DNA of 64,000 bases from Marinicella rhabdoformis. Its GTDB lineage: Bacteria; Pseudomonadota; Gammaproteobacteria; Xanthomonadales; Marinicellaceae. Position numbers and translations under genes: made by a program. The notes below the pieces were generated by a model. It was not told the origin of the DNA. It was given only the letters and a program-made list of their open reading frames with translations, and did no database searches. Positions 16,348-26,946 of the stretch are shown here, one piece after another; position 1 is the first letter of the stretch; each line of letters opens with the position of its first letter. The DNA is taken from the NCBI RefSeq assembly GCF_009671245.1, contig NZ_VTFS01000006.1, positions 125,345-189,344 on the forward strand, in the 5' to 3' direction.

Positions 16348-19300
16348 ATGAAATTAAAACCATTAGTAGCAGCGACCATGCTGTTTACCGGTTCAGCAAC
16401 CCTTGCTAATTTGCCCACCTTGGCATCACAGCAACCTGACCCACAAAGCATCAAACAAGCCATCAATAACAATCAACTCATCCTTGCCACAGGTATATTT
16501 GACCCGAAAAACCAAGCTTTGAATTTTCAGGCTGTTGGTTTAGAAAGTATTGCCTCCAAAAATTATGGCATCGTCCAATTTAATATTGGCAAAGCGAATG
16601 CACAATGGTTAAAGCAACAAGGTTTTGAAGTCATTCAATCTTTACCCAGTAACGCTTTTGTTGTTAACTGGAAAAACAAAGATCAAAATGTATTGAGCGC
16701 CAACAGTGACATCAGGTGGCACGGTGCTTTCCAAAGTGGTTATAAAGTTTCTCCAAGTTTGTGGCAACAAAACCGCGCTTCGTTGACATCATATACTCTG
16801 GTAATTCATGCATTTAAAGATTATCCAAGATCTAAAATGGAAGCATTGATCAAAAAAATGGTGCCTTCAGCCACTTTAGCTACTTCAAACATTCCTGCAT
16901 CAGATAACCGCATTGCCATTTCAATCCCTTCACAAAACTTTGATTCCAGCATCAACAGGCTGTCATTAGCCGAAGGTATTCAATGGATCAACCGCTATTA
17001 TCCAGAACGCTTCTTAAATGATGACGCTGTTCAGGCTGTGCAAGACAACAGTTCAAGCCCAATTGACCGCAGTATATTTGCCCAAGGTATTTATGGTACT
17101 GGTCAAATAGTTGGCATTGCAGACTCAGGTTTGGACAGGAATGAAGATTGGTTCGCTCATTTAGACAAGGGTAACGGTGTGGTTTCTGCATTAACTGATG
17201 CAGAAGCTTCCTCACCGCCGTTTGTTGGCAACATGAACCACAACAATAAAGTCATCGCTTATTGGGTGATGCCAGGCGCAACAGCCTATGATGAAGGCAC
17301 ATACCACGGTACACATGTATCTGGTTCTGTCGCAGGTGATAAATTGTCTAATGGCAGTGGCAGCATTGCCTCACCCACTCAATCTGGTTATGACACAGAT
17401 GACGGCATGGCACCGAATGCACAAATCTTATTCCAAGATATCGGCAGTAATTCTGGGCTGACTGGTGTAGGCTCATCCCCCATGTGGCAACAGGCCCATG
17501 ATGCAGGTGCATACATTCATAGCAACAGCTATGGATCCGATTCACGCGGTGAATATGGGGGCTCAGATCAAAATCTTGATCGCACCCTAAGAAATTTAGA
17601 GAATATGATTATTGCGGTTGCTGCAGGAAACGATGCCTATGTAGCAAACAGCACTGGCTCACCAGGCAATGCCAAAAATGCCATCACTGTAGGTGCCTTG
17701 AACCACGGCAACAGTGCGACAATTGCTGGATATTCTAACTACGGTTTAACTGATGACGGTCGTTTAAAGCCCGACATTGCCACGACTGGAACCAGTATTG
17801 TATCAGCAGCTGGTGATTCGAATAACGGCAGTACCATTGACACCAATCCATCTTCACGTTCCACCAGTGGTACTTCAATGGCAACGCCAATCACAGCAGG
17901 CGCCATGGCATTGTTGAGACAGTACTTTGTTGATGGATTTTACCCAACAGGCGTAAAAAATGCAGCCGACAGCATTAAACCGAGTGGGCCATTGATGAAA
18001 GCGATGCTTTTGAATGGCTCTAATGCCGATGCTGGCTTCAATTATAATCGCACAGGCTGGGGCAGACCTTCGCTAAACAATACCTTACATTTTGATGGAG
18101 ACAACAGAAAGATTAAGTTCTGGGATGTTACACATGAGAATGGCTTAGGTAATGATGAAAGTGTAACTTTTGATGTCGATGTTTTATCCGGCGAAGAATT
18201 TCGCGCCACGTTGACCTGGTATGACTTACCCGGTCCTACTGGCTCAGGCGTTACATTGGTTAATAACTTAAACCTTTCAATTGTGGCTCCGGATGGCACT
18301 TATTTAGGCAATAATTTCAATACAGCAAATTCTGCCGTTTCTCAAACTGGTGGCTCAGCTGATAACATCAACACTGTTGAACAAGTTAGGTTAACTGCAC
18401 CCCAAACTGGAACTTATGAAATCACAGTAACAGGTGCAGACATCCCTGGTGATGGCACTTTTGGTTCTGATAAACAAGGTTATGCCTTGGTTGTTAGTGG
18501 TGCATTAGGTTCTGTCAGCCCACAAAATTTAGGAGATCCAAGCAATTTGATGGGGGCTGCCAATGGTTTATCAGGTAATGACTTGAATTGGACAGCTGCA
18601 ACAAACGCAGATTTTTATGAAGTTTATCGTGCCACAGGTACATGTCAAAACATTCAGTCGGGGTCAATGCGCTTTATTGGTCAAACTGGCAGTGAATCAT
18701 TTACTGATGCCGACACCGTTGGTGGTTATGACTATGCCTATCAAGTGCGAGCTTTTAACAGCGATTATGAAAGTAATTACACTTCATGTGTCGATGTGAC
18801 TTCAGCCCAAGCTTGTTTGCTACCACCTCAATTCAGTGCAACAGAAACAGCCATTACAAGTAACGTTAATGACAGCTGTAGTATTGGATTATCATGGCCA
18901 GCTGCTTCCAGTAGCTGTCCAGCAGATCCAAGTGTGAGCTACAATATTTACCGCTCAACCAGTCATAACTTTACAGCCAATGGCGGCACATTGTTAACAA
19001 CAGTTAATAATATGACACAGCATGATGATTTAACCGTCACAGGTGGTCAAGCTTATTTTTATAGGGTTGAAGCCTTGAATAATGGCAATACTTCATCGCT
19101 TTCACCTGAGTTGGCTTCAACGGCTATTGGAACCGCTTCCAATACTATTGGTACATTAAGTGACAATATTGATGACAGCTTGCTAATGAATGCTACCGGC
19201 ACTTGGTCAGTTTCCAATGACAGAGCCAGTGATGGTACATTAAGTTACCGAAGCACTTTTGAAGGTGCCAGTACTTACACATCTAATACCTGTGCTCGCA

Positions 19301-19740
19301 TCTACTCACCTGAATTATCTATTCCTAACTCAGGCTCACCTTCTGTTGACTACCAAGCTTGGTATGAAATCGAGGCACAATGGGACGGCGTGGTCGTAGA
19401 AGTTTCAAATGATGGCGGTAGCACTTGGACCGATTTACCACCCGTTGGCGGCTATCCAAGTGACTTCAGTCAAACTGGCAGCCCTGCTATTAATGTTTGT
19501 GGCTACCCAGCTTCACAAGGTGCATATGGCGGCAATTCAACTGGATTTGATCCATTCTCTCATGATTTAACAGCCTACCAAGGTGACACAGTACAAATCA
19601 GATGGAGTTTTTCAACCGACCCTGCTTCACAATTTGAAGGTTTCTACATAGACCAAATCAACTACAACAATGTTTACACACCCAATGTGTGTGGCGCTGT
19701 TGATTTAGATTTGATTTTCAAACATGGCTTTGAACAATAA
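16348..19740 (+). CDS. Secreted subtilisin-like serine peptidase (S8) with C-terminal GFE tail
   Basis: About 1130 residues from the ATG at 16348, which has GAGGAG ten bases upstream and yields a signal peptide (MKLKPLVAATMLFTGSATLA); an in-frame ATG at 16330 is less likely. The catalytic triad is Asp259 (IADSGLD), His320 (HGTHVSG) and Ser510 (SGTSMATP). After the peptidase come a jelly-roll P/CUB-like beta domain (about 580-720), two fibronectin III-like domains with paired cysteines, and another beta sandwich. The last residues are DLDLIFKHGFEQ; a near-identical tail closes the pectate-lyase-like protein at 47691. It is probably an extracellular protease that degrades environmental protein. 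A strong terminator follows. Confidence 0.93.
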   Translation: MKLKPLVAATMLFTGSATLANLPTLASQQPDPQSIKQAINNNQLILATGIFDPKNQALNFQAVGLESIASKNYGIVQFNIGKANAQWLKQQGFEVIQSLPSNAFVVNWKNKDQNVLSANSDIRWHGAFQSGYKVSPSLWQQNRASLTSYTLVIHAFKDYPRSKMEALIKKMVPSATLATSNIPASDNRIAISIPSQNFDSSINRLSLAEGIQWINRYYPERFLNDDAVQAVQDNSSSPIDRSIFAQGIYGTGQIVGIADSGLDRNEDWFAHLDKGNGVVSALTDAEASSPPFVGNMNHNNKVIAYWVMPGATAYDEGTYHGTHVSGSVAGDKLSNGSGSIASPTQSGYDTDDGMAPNAQILFQDIGSNSGLTGVGSSPMWQQAHDAGAYIHSNSYGSDSRGEYGGSDQNLDRTLRNLENMIIAVAAGNDAYVANSTGSPGNAKNAITVGALNHGNSATIAGYSNYGLTDDGRLKPDIATTGTSIVSAAGDSNNGSTIDTNPSSRSTSGTSMATPITAGAMALLRQYFVDGFYPTGVKNAADSIKPSGPLMKAMLLNGSNADAGFNYNRTGWGRPSLNNTLHFDGDNRKIKFWDVTHENGLGNDESVTFDVDVLSGEEFRATLTWYDLPGPTGSGVTLVNNLNLSIVAPDGTYLGNNFNTANSAVSQTGGSADNINTVEQVRLTAPQTGTYEITVTGADIPGDGTFGSDKQGYALVVSGALGSVSPQNLGDPSNLMGAANGLSGNDLNWTAATNADFYEVYRATGTCQNIQSGSMRFIGQTGSESFTDADTVGGYDYAYQVRAFNSDYESNYTSCVDVTSAQACLLPPQFSATETAITSNVNDSCSIGLSWPAASSSCPADPSVSYNIYRSTSHNFTANGGTLLTTVNNMTQHDDLTVTGGQAYFYRVEALNNGNTSSLSPELASTAIGTASNTIGTLSDNIDDSLLMNATGTWSVSNDRASDGTLSYRSTFEGASTYTSNTCARIYSPELSIPNSGSPSVDYQAWYEIEAQWDGVVVEVSNDGGSTWTDLPPVGGYPSDFSQTGSPAINVCGYPASQGAYGGNSTGFDPFSHDLTAYQGDTVQIRWSFSTDPASQFEGFYIDQINYNNVYTPNVCGAVDLDLIFKHGFEQ

Positions 19741-19756
19741 GTAAAGTTTGAGCATT

Positions 19757-19796
19757 AAAAAGCCGCCATTCAGCAATGAATTGGCGGCTTTTTTTA
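19757..19796. terminator. Bidirectional terminator between the subtilase gene and rimK
   Basis: AGCCGCCA and TGGCGGCT, with a further TTCA/TGAA inner pairing, form a long stem flanked by A and T runs. It lies between convergent genes and can serve both. Confidence 0.85.
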
Positions 19797-19808
19797 ATGA
19801 CGTTTAAA

Positions 19809-20714
19809 TTAACCTTTGCCTTTGGTTTTTGTTTTATGAGGTTTGGCAGTTTTTTCAATAAAGTCAATTATCATACCCGCCACATCTTTACCTGTAGCTG
19901 ATTCAATGCCCTCTAAGCCTGGAGAAGAATTCACTTCCATCACAACAGGACCTCGTTCGGCACGCAACAAATCAACACCCGCCACATTCAAGCCCATGAT
20001 TTGAGCCGCTTTAACTGCAGTTTTACGCTCTTCTGGCGTTAACTTAACCAATGTGGCAGAACCGCCACGATGCAAATTAGAACGAAATTCACCTTCTTTG
20101 GCTTGTCGTTTCATCGCCGCCACAACTTTACCACCGACAACCAAACACCTTATATCAGCACCACCAGCTTCTTTGATGTATTCTTGCACCATGATATTGG
20201 CTTTCAAACCCAAGAATGCTTCAATCACACTCTCAGCGGCTTTCTTGGTTTCCGCCAATACAACACCAATACCTTGTGTGCCTTCTAACAGCTTAATCAC
20301 CAAAGGTGCACCACCTACCATTTTTATCAAATCAGGAATGTCATCCGGTGAATTCGCAAAACCAGTGACCGGCATGCCTATGCCTTTTCGTGACAACAAT
20401 TGCAAAGAACGCAATTTATCTCTTGAGCGCGTGATGGCCACAGATTCGTTGAGCGGAAACACGCCCATCATTTCTAACTGTCTTAAAACCGCAGTACCGT
20501 AAAAGGTTACAGATGCACCAATTCTAGGAATCACCGCATCAATATCCGATATTTCTTCACCCTTATAATGCAATGTGGGCTTGTTCGAAGAAATGTTCAT
20601 ATAGCAACGCAAGGAATCAACCACCCTGATTTCGTGGCCTTTTTGCTTAGCAGCTTCAACCAACCTTTTAGTAGAATAAAGTCTGGGTCCTCTCGATAAG
20701 ATTATGATTTTCAT
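19809..20714 (-). CDS. rimK: Ribosomal protein S6 glutamate ligase (ATP-grasp)
   Basis: Adds glutamates to the C-terminus of ribosomal protein S6. It has 301 residues and closely follows E. coli RimK: an N-terminal MKIIILSRG with CYMNI, then [22 protein letters not shown], the ATP-grasp loop [43 protein letters not shown] (split here: [20 protein letters not shown]) and the metal site [13 protein letters not shown]. The C-terminus ends in a short Lys/Thr/Gly tail beyond the conserved domain. The upstream RimB-like gene overlaps it by one base (TAATG), which implies coupled translation. In Pseudomonas, RimK and RimB act together on S6. Confidence 0.94.
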   Translation of the reverse strand: MKIIILSRGPRLYSTKRLVEAAKQKGHEIRVVDSLRCYMNISSNKPTLHYKGEEISDIDAVIPRIGASVTFYGTAVLRQLEMMGVFPLNESVAITRSRDKLRSLQLLSRKGIGMPVTGFANSPDDIPDLIKMVGGAPLVIKLLEGTQGIGVVLAETKKAAESVIEAFLGLKANIMVQEYIKEAGGADIRCLVVGGKVVAAMKRQAKEGEFRSNLHRGGSATLVKLTPEERKTAVKAAQIMGLNVAGVDLLRAERGPVVMEVNSSPGLEGIESATGKDVAGMIIDFIEKTAKPHKTKTKGKG

Positions 20715-21151
20715 TATATTATTTGTCCTTGTATGTGTGCTTCATGTGGATAAACTGCCATGTGAACCATGGCTTCTCTTCCTAACAGCATTCGGAATCT
20801 CATCACAGACCGATCTGCCAAAGTGATTTCAATGGGCCAAGAATTATCTCCCAGAACCAGTTCACTTTGAATTACAGGTCTGTGTGTAGAATGCCCACCT
20901 GAACTGGTTACACTTCTTTTGTCTAACAATCTGGCTTCGCAAACTTGTAAGGTTTCACTGTCTTGATCAACAGCGGTCCAAAACCTGACCCAAGTTTTGC
21001 CTTTTCTTTCAAATTTTTCATACTTAACACAATGTAAAGAGCTGGTTTTAGCACCAGTATCAATTTTGATGTGTACTCGCTCAATGTCTAAATCGGGCAA
21101 ACTGCCCCATTCTTTCCAACCCACTTGCAGGTATTTATTGATGTCACCCAT
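20714..21151 (-). CDS. RimB-like retropepsin-type protease (PF05618)
   Basis: A 145-residue cytoplasmic protein of the family once called putative ATP-dependent zinc protease, now viewed as a retropepsin-like aspartic peptidase. The active-site motif is [10 protein letters not shown] from Asp31. Further conserved parts are [12 protein letters not shown] and the C-terminal [12 protein letters not shown]. In Pseudomonas the homologue RimB works with RimK in modification of ribosomal protein S6. Here the gene overlaps rimK, which supports the same role. It begins 154 bp from the divergent BNR-protein gene. Confidence 0.88.
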   Translation of the reverse strand: MGDINKYLQVGWKEWGSLPDLDIERVHIKIDTGAKTSSLHCVKYEKFERKGKTWVRFWTAVDQDSETLQVCEARLLDKRSVTSSGGHSTHRPVIQSELVLGDNSWPIEITLADRSVMRFRMLLGREAMVHMAVYPHEAHIQGQII

Positions 21152-21305
21152 GATTCTGTCTTAAGCATAAAATTATAAAGCCAATGATTTTAAATCAAAA
21201 CAAGCACAAAGCCACAGTTTATTTCAAACACCATGACTTTCTTCATAGGCAAATACCCTGCCACTATGATACCTTATTTAACAATTTTAAAAAGAAGAGG
21301 AAACC

Positions 21306-24300
21306 ATGCGTTGGCATCATAAATACACAACCGTTTTAGCTTTAAGTGCCGCCATCAGTGCCGCCACTTCAGGTTCAATTACCACTTCAGCTTATGCTGA
21401 AGCTGATAAAAAGAATCCGTTAGCCAGTATACCACTGAGGAATATTGGACCTGCCATGATTTCAGGCAGGGTTTCTGATTTTGCTTTCATGCCAGGTAAA
21501 AAGCATGAATTTTTGGTGGCTACTGCCTCAGGTAATTTATGGAAAACCAATAACAACACCATAACGTGGGATCCCATTTTTGATAATGAAGGCTCTTATT
21601 CATTGGGTGTTGTAGAAATTGATCCAAATGACTCAAACACCATTTGGGTGGGCACAGGTGAAAACAACGCGCAGCGCTCAGTGGCTTTTGGTGATGGTGT
21701 TTATAAATCTACAGATGGTGGTAAAACTTGGAACCACATGGGCTTAAAAGAATCAGAGCACATTTCGCAAATCTGGATTGATCCAAATGATTCGAATACT
21801 GTTTTGGTTGCATCACAAGGACCTTTGTGGAGCGCAGGCGGTGACCGTGGTTTATTCAAAACCACTGATGGTGGTAAAACATGGGACAACATCCTTGAAA
21901 TCAGTAAACACACAGGCATCAATGAGTTTGTTATTAATAAGGACAACCCGAACGAAATTGTGGCTTCAAGCTACCAGAGAAAACGACACGTTTGGGCGTT
22001 AATCAACGGCGGGCCAGAAAGTGCCATTCACCGTTCAACTGATGGTGGAAAAACATGGAACATCACCAAAAGTGGTTTGCCCAAGGACCACATGGGTCGT
22101 ATTGGACTGGCAGCCACTGGTCAAACCATTTATGCCGTGATTGAATCGAACGCCAAAGAAAAAGGCATTTACCGCTCTCAAGATTTTGGCCAAAGCTGGC
22201 ACAAACGTTCAAGCTATACACCTGGCAGTCCACAATATTATAATGAACTGATCATAGACCCCAACAACCCAGAACGTGTCTATTCAGTCAACACCTTCAC
22301 CAATGTTTCAGAAGATGGAGGTAAAACATGGAACCCACTGTCGATCAAATTTCGTCACGTAGATGACCATGCCTTATGGATAGATCCAGACAACTCAGAA
22401 CACCTTTATATTGGTGGCGATGGTGGCATCTATGAAAGTTATGACCGCGGCCAAACATGGCGACATGTCCGTAACTTACCAATAGCTCAGTTTTATCGTG
22501 TCACACCGGATAATGCCGAACCTTTTTATAACGTCTGTGGCGGCACGCAAGACAACAACTCCTTGTGCGGCCCATCTCGCACCGATGTGATTCACGGCAT
22601 CACCAATGCCGATTGGCATATTGTCCTTGGTGGTGACGGCTATGAGCCACAAATAGACCCCAATGACCCGAACATTGTCTACGCACAATACCAATATGGC
22701 GGTTTGGCACGTATCGATAGACGCACCAAAGAACGTTTGTATATTACACCGCACCCTGAAAGTGGTGAAAAAGAATACGAATGGAACTGGAACACGCCCT
22801 TGTTACTCAGCCCACACAATTCAACCCGATTGTATTATGGTGGGGATGTGTTGTTTCAATCAGACGACCGCGGTAACAGTTGGACTAAAATCAGTCCAGA
22901 TTTGACGCGCCAAATTGACCGCAATAAATTAAAAGTTATGGACCGCGTTTGGAGTGTAGATTCGATTGCTAAGAATGTGTCAACCTCTAAATTTGGTAGC
23001 CTCATCAGCATCACTGAAAGCCCAGTACAAGCGGGTGTGATATACACAGGCTCGGATGATGGCCAAATCAGTGTCACTGGAAACGGTGGTGAAGATTGGC
23101 ACTTTGAAACCAAATTCAAGGGCGTGCCAGACATGACCTATGTTTCAGACATTTACGCTTCAAATCATGATGCCAAAGTGGCCTATGCCACATTTGACAA
23201 CCACAAAAAAGGTGACTTCAAACCTTACGTCATGAAAACCACAGACCAAGGCAAAACCTGGAAATCAATCAGTAGTGATTTACCTGCGCGTGGATCAGCA
23301 CATACGATTGTTGAAGACCATGGAAAAGCCGGATTGTTGTTTGTTGGCACAGAATTTGGTGTATTTTTCAGTCAAAATGATGGAAAAAGTTGGAACGAGT
23401 TCAGTGCCTTGCCAACCATTGCCGTGCGTGATTTAGAAATTCAACAACGTGAAAATGATTTGATTATTGGTACATTTGGTCGAGGTATTTACATCTTGGA
23501 TGACTACACGCCTTTGCGCATGAATACCGCTGATTTGAAAAAACAATCTGCCACCATTTTTCCTGTCAGAGATCAGTGGTTATATATCGAAGGCGACTTG
23601 TATGATGACCGGGAAAAAGGTTCATCAGGCAGTGATTTCTTTACTGCACCCAACCCAACATATGGCGCAACCTTTTCTTATTACATGAATGAAAGCTTTG
23701 AATCACTACAGAAACAACGAAGAAAAGCAGAGATCGAAAAAGAAAAAGATAATCAAGACACGCCCTATCCTTCTTGGGATGCTTTACGCGCTGAAGACAC
23801 AGAAGATGCACCTGTGGTGTTCGCTGAAATCAAAAACAGCAGTGGCGACGTAGTGGTGCGATTACCTGCCAAAAACAGCAAGGGATTTCATCGTTTATCT
23901 TGGAACATGCGTTACCCTGCTCCTGATCAAGTACAACTGAGCAAACCAAGTTTTGTTCCATACTGGGTAAAAAATCCCATGGGTGCTTTGGCGACACCTG
24001 GCGATTATGAAGTGACTTTGTACAAAAGACAAGGTGGTAAATTATCTGCCCTAGGTGACAGTCAAACGCTGACTTTGAAACGCTTGGAAAACAGCCCAGA
24101 ATTGACTCAAAATCCTGCTGCATTGCTGGCATTCCAACAAGAACTGTCAGAATTACAACGTGCCGTAAATGGCGTATCTGGTCAATTGGGTGAGATAAAC
24201 AACAGAATCAAGCACCTCAAAGCAGCACATAATTTAACCACCAATGCCACTGAGGCGAACTACAAAGCTTTGAGAAGCATAGAGTTGAAAGTCAATGACT

Positions 24301-24572
24301 TGAGTCGCATGTTTTATGGTGACCGTACGGTCGCTTCGAGACAAGAAGCCACGGCTTGGTCAATAGCAAATCGCGTGGGCACTTTATATTTCAATGTTAT
24401 TGAATCACAGTCTGATCCCACTGCAAATCACAAACGCTCAATGGCGATTGCACAGAAAGAGTTCACAGATGCATTGTCACTTTTGAAAACAATCAATGCA
24501 GACTTAACAGCTCACGAAAAACAAATGGAGAAGCTGGGTGCGCCTTGGACACCAGGTCGAATATTAGAGTGA
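21306..24572 (+). CDS. Exported BNR/sortilin-like beta-propeller protein
   Basis: A 1088-residue secreted protein with a signal peptide ending near SAYAEA and a good GAGGAAACC ribosome-binding site. The first 750 residues consist of many Asp-box (BNR) repeats, seen as S/T-x-D-G-G-K-T-W: for example STDGGKTWNHMG, TTDGGKTWDN, STDGGKTWNI and QNDGKSWNE. These form a VPS10/sortilin-like or two-propeller fold, as in xyloglucanase-related proteins. Glycosidase acids are not evident, so binding is as likely as catalysis. The C-terminal 300 residues are a beta domain followed by helices that may form a coiled coil (LQRAVNGVSGQLGEINNRIK). Large proteins of this type are common in marine heterotrophs and remain uncharacterised. 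Confidence 0.85.
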   Translation: MRWHHKYTTVLALSAAISAATSGSITTSAYAEADKKNPLASIPLRNIGPAMISGRVSDFAFMPGKKHEFLVATASGNLWKTNNNTITWDPIFDNEGSYSLGVVEIDPNDSNTIWVGTGENNAQRSVAFGDGVYKSTDGGKTWNHMGLKESEHISQIWIDPNDSNTVLVASQGPLWSAGGDRGLFKTTDGGKTWDNILEISKHTGINEFVINKDNPNEIVASSYQRKRHVWALINGGPESAIHRSTDGGKTWNITKSGLPKDHMGRIGLAATGQTIYAVIESNAKEKGIYRSQDFGQSWHKRSSYTPGSPQYYNELIIDPNNPERVYSVNTFTNVSEDGGKTWNPLSIKFRHVDDHALWIDPDNSEHLYIGGDGGIYESYDRGQTWRHVRNLPIAQFYRVTPDNAEPFYNVCGGTQDNNSLCGPSRTDVIHGITNADWHIVLGGDGYEPQIDPNDPNIVYAQYQYGGLARIDRRTKERLYITPHPESGEKEYEWNWNTPLLLSPHNSTRLYYGGDVLFQSDDRGNSWTKISPDLTRQIDRNKLKVMDRVWSVDSIAKNVSTSKFGSLISITESPVQAGVIYTGSDDGQISVTGNGGEDWHFETKFKGVPDMTYVSDIYASNHDAKVAYATFDNHKKGDFKPYVMKTTDQGKTWKSISSDLPARGSAHTIVEDHGKAGLLFVGTEFGVFFSQNDGKSWNEFSALPTIAVRDLEIQQRENDLIIGTFGRGIYILDDYTPLRMNTADLKKQSATIFPVRDQWLYIEGDLYDDREKGSSGSDFFTAPNPTYGATFSYYMNESFESLQKQRRKAEIEKEKDNQDTPYPSWDALRAEDTEDAPVVFAEIKNSSGDVVVRLPAKNSKGFHRLSWNMRYPAPDQVQLSKPSFVPYWVKNPMGALATPGDYEVTLYKRQGGKLSALGDSQTLTLKRLENSPELTQNPAALLAFQQELSELQRAVNGVSGQLGEINNRIKHLKAAHNLTTNATEANYKALRSIELKVNDLSRMFYGDRTVASRQEATAWSIANRVGTLYFNVIESQSDPTANHKRSMAIAQKEFTDALSLLKTINADLTAHEKQMEKLGAPWTPGRILE

Positions 24573-24591
24573 TTTTCGTCAATTGAAAATA

Positions 24592-24623
24592 AAAAAGCCC
24601 GCATCTATTGCGGGCTTTTTTAT
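24592..24623. terminator. Bidirectional terminator between the BNR gene and the AsmA gene
   Basis: AAGCCCGCA and TGCGGGCTT form a perfect stem with A and T runs on either side. It lies between two convergent genes. Confidence 0.9.
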
Positions 24624-24637
24624 TAACACAGCAGCGA

Positions 24638-26869
24638 TTAAGTACCGTCACCAGTATCTTCTTCAACTTCATCTTTTTTATCATCTTTAGATTTAAACAA
24701 ACTTTCTAACAGGGCTTTCTTCTGTGCTTTTTTTCTGGCACGTTTCTTCTCTTTCTCTGTTAATTCAGCGCCTTCATTTTCAGCAGCTGAAGTACTCGAG
24801 TCAGTTGAACCGTCAGAGGCCTTATTTTTTGTTTTCTTGTCTTTGTCATTGCCGAGTAGTTTATCGAACAGATCTTGTTTCAACTCTTCTTTCTTTTCTT
24901 CTATTTTTTCTTTTTGAGTTTCTAAAATTAATTCTTTGATGTCAATTTTAATGTTCGGTTCTAATAAGCTTCCTGACAATGCCACAGGGATTCTGAGGTT
25001 CAGTAACTTTTTGTAATCATCACTCAGTACACCTTCAGGAATATTGGTTAACATGGGTTTGATGCTGCCTTTGATGGTTTGTGCATCAAGATCAATGGTC
25101 ACGTTACCTTTGACATCAAAGTAAGGTGAAGTCAGACTCAATTTATTGGTTTTCAAAATACCTTGATCCACTTCAGCATCTAGTTCCATCAATCCAAAAG
25201 CTGTTTTTAGGTCACTGTTTGTAGACATGGCTTCTTGGTTACCCATTAAGCTCAAACTCTTTTGGATGATATCAAATACATCAATACCTACAATGTCACC
25301 ATCAGTTAAACTGTATTGTATTGTGCCGTGGGCGGTTTTAAACGGTCGTTCACTGAACGGTTCATCAATATAAAGATTGGCATCTAACTTGCCCAACCCT
25401 GTCATGAATTCAGAACCCATCAAATCAGTCAACATGTTACCTGCTTGAATATCTGACATCTTGTGTGTCAATTGCAGTTTATTGTTTTCGTTATTCGGTT
25501 TCAGTTGTAATTCTGTTTTTATCAAACCTTGGTAAAAATCCGCTTGCAACGGTTGTACAGTGAATTCGTTGCCATTGGTCGCCATTTTTAAAGTGATGTT
25601 ATCTAATGACAAGCCAGCGAATGTTAATTTTCCAATCGTTACATTACCTTGCAAACGTCCAAAATCTAGCGCGCCACTTTCTCCAGCTGCGGTTTCTGTT
25701 GTAGTTGAATCGCTTTGTGGAATGTAAGGGTCTGCATCAAAACTATCCATTGATAAGTTAAACGTGCCACGCATTTTGTCTATGTTGTCGATGTTAAAAT
25801 CACCATTCAAAACATAGTCATCCAGGTTAACAACCAAGCCATTGATACTTAATGTATTTTGACCAAATTGCCAACTGGCTTTACCTGACATCTCATTGTT
25901 AGCATCATTGACCAACGGCGCGTCTAACTGCTGTAAAAATTCATCCAAATCAAATTTGTTCAATACAAGATTTCCGGACAACTTCATGTCCTCAGAAATC
26001 TGATTGCCTGTTACAGAAGTACTCAGTTTTATTGCGCCTAATTCAACCACCATTTGGTTGAAATCAATGGTGTCTTTCCCTAAGTCCAGCAACCCTGTTT
26101 CATCGGTTTTAAGAACCAGTGGCAATCTAGAGCCGGAAGACAATTGCCCAATAAATTGAAGCTCATTGAAAAGTAAAGATATACCTTGATCATTAAGTAA
26201 GTTTTTAGCCAATATTTGACTTTCAAAAAGGCCAGACAAGCTTTGATTGGGCATGTCAACTTGAGCAGATATTTCGATGTCACTGTCATCTACAGCCGAC
26301 AATTGATTGGTGTTAAAATTAACTTCACTGAGCTGTATGACCACACCTGCTGCATCATCAGCATAATTAATTTCACCACCCGTTATGTTGATTCCACGTA
26401 TCGCCATACTACCTGAACTGTCAGCCGAATCTGATGTACTGGTTGTCGTTGCACCTGAGCCCAAAGTATCAATAATGCCTTGCCAATTACTTTGACCTGA
26501 ACGGTTGACTTTGAGGTTTATTTGCGGACTTTGTAAAGTCACTGTGCCTATTTGAATGTCCTTCTTAAAAAGCGGCAGTAATTTAACTTGAGCAGAAAGT
26601 GCTGCCATCTCAGCCATATAATCGCCTTTAAACCCAGCCTCATTCGAGAGTTTTACATCATTAAAACTCAAAGCAATACTAGGAAATACTGACCATTTGA
26701 TTTCACCATCTAAACGCACATCCCTTCCAATGCTGTCTTTGATGGTTTTGCTGATCGCTTGTTTGTGGTCATTGGGGTCAAAAACCATTGGCAAAGCAAT
26801 GACTAAAGTAAGTAGTAATACCAACACAACAGCTGTGAAAACCAACAAACCTTTAATTAATTTTTTCAT
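24638..26869 (-). CDS. AsmA-family protein (bridge-like inner-membrane anchored)
   Basis: 743 residues with one N-terminal membrane anchor (residues 7-29), then the AsmA signature (FDPNDHKQAISKTIKDSIGRDVRLDG in pieces: FDPNDHKQAI, SIGRDVRLDGEIKWSVFP). A long beta-rich periplasmic part and the conserved C-terminal AsmA_2 domain follow (about 400-640). AsmA-like proteins are thought to move phospholipids to the outer membrane. The last 90 residues are unusual: highly charged, Lys/Glu/Asp-rich and helical (KEKIEEKKEELKQDL; KEKKRARKKAQKK), unlike E. coli AsmA. LemA lies 77 bp upstream on the same strand. Confidence 0.9.
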   Translation of the reverse strand: MKKLIKGLLVFTAVVLVLLLTLVIALPMVFDPNDHKQAISKTIKDSIGRDVRLDGEIKWSVFPSIALSFNDVKLSNEAGFKGDYMAEMAALSAQVKLLPLFKKDIQIGTVTLQSPQINLKVNRSGQSNWQGIIDTLGSGATTTSTSDSADSSGSMAIRGINITGGEINYADDAAGVVIQLSEVNFNTNQLSAVDDSDIEISAQVDMPNQSLSGLFESQILAKNLLNDQGISLLFNELQFIGQLSSGSRLPLVLKTDETGLLDLGKDTIDFNQMVVELGAIKLSTSVTGNQISEDMKLSGNLVLNKFDLDEFLQQLDAPLVNDANNEMSGKASWQFGQNTLSINGLVVNLDDYVLNGDFNIDNIDKMRGTFNLSMDSFDADPYIPQSDSTTTETAAGESGALDFGRLQGNVTIGKLTFAGLSLDNITLKMATNGNEFTVQPLQADFYQGLIKTELQLKPNNENNKLQLTHKMSDIQAGNMLTDLMGSEFMTGLGKLDANLYIDEPFSERPFKTAHGTIQYSLTDGDIVGIDVFDIIQKSLSLMGNQEAMSTNSDLKTAFGLMELDAEVDQGILKTNKLSLTSPYFDVKGNVTIDLDAQTIKGSIKPMLTNIPEGVLSDDYKKLLNLRIPVALSGSLLEPNIKIDIKELILETQKEKIEEKKEELKQDLFDKLLGNDKDKKTKNKASDGSTDSSTSAAENEGAELTEKEKKRARKKAQKKALLESLFKSKDDKKDEVEEDTGDGT

Positions 26870-26946
26870 TTCTAAGTCTTAAAATACAAATGCTTAGCAT
26901 AACATTCAGACCATGAATAACTTGTGAATTATTGTTAGGTTTCAGC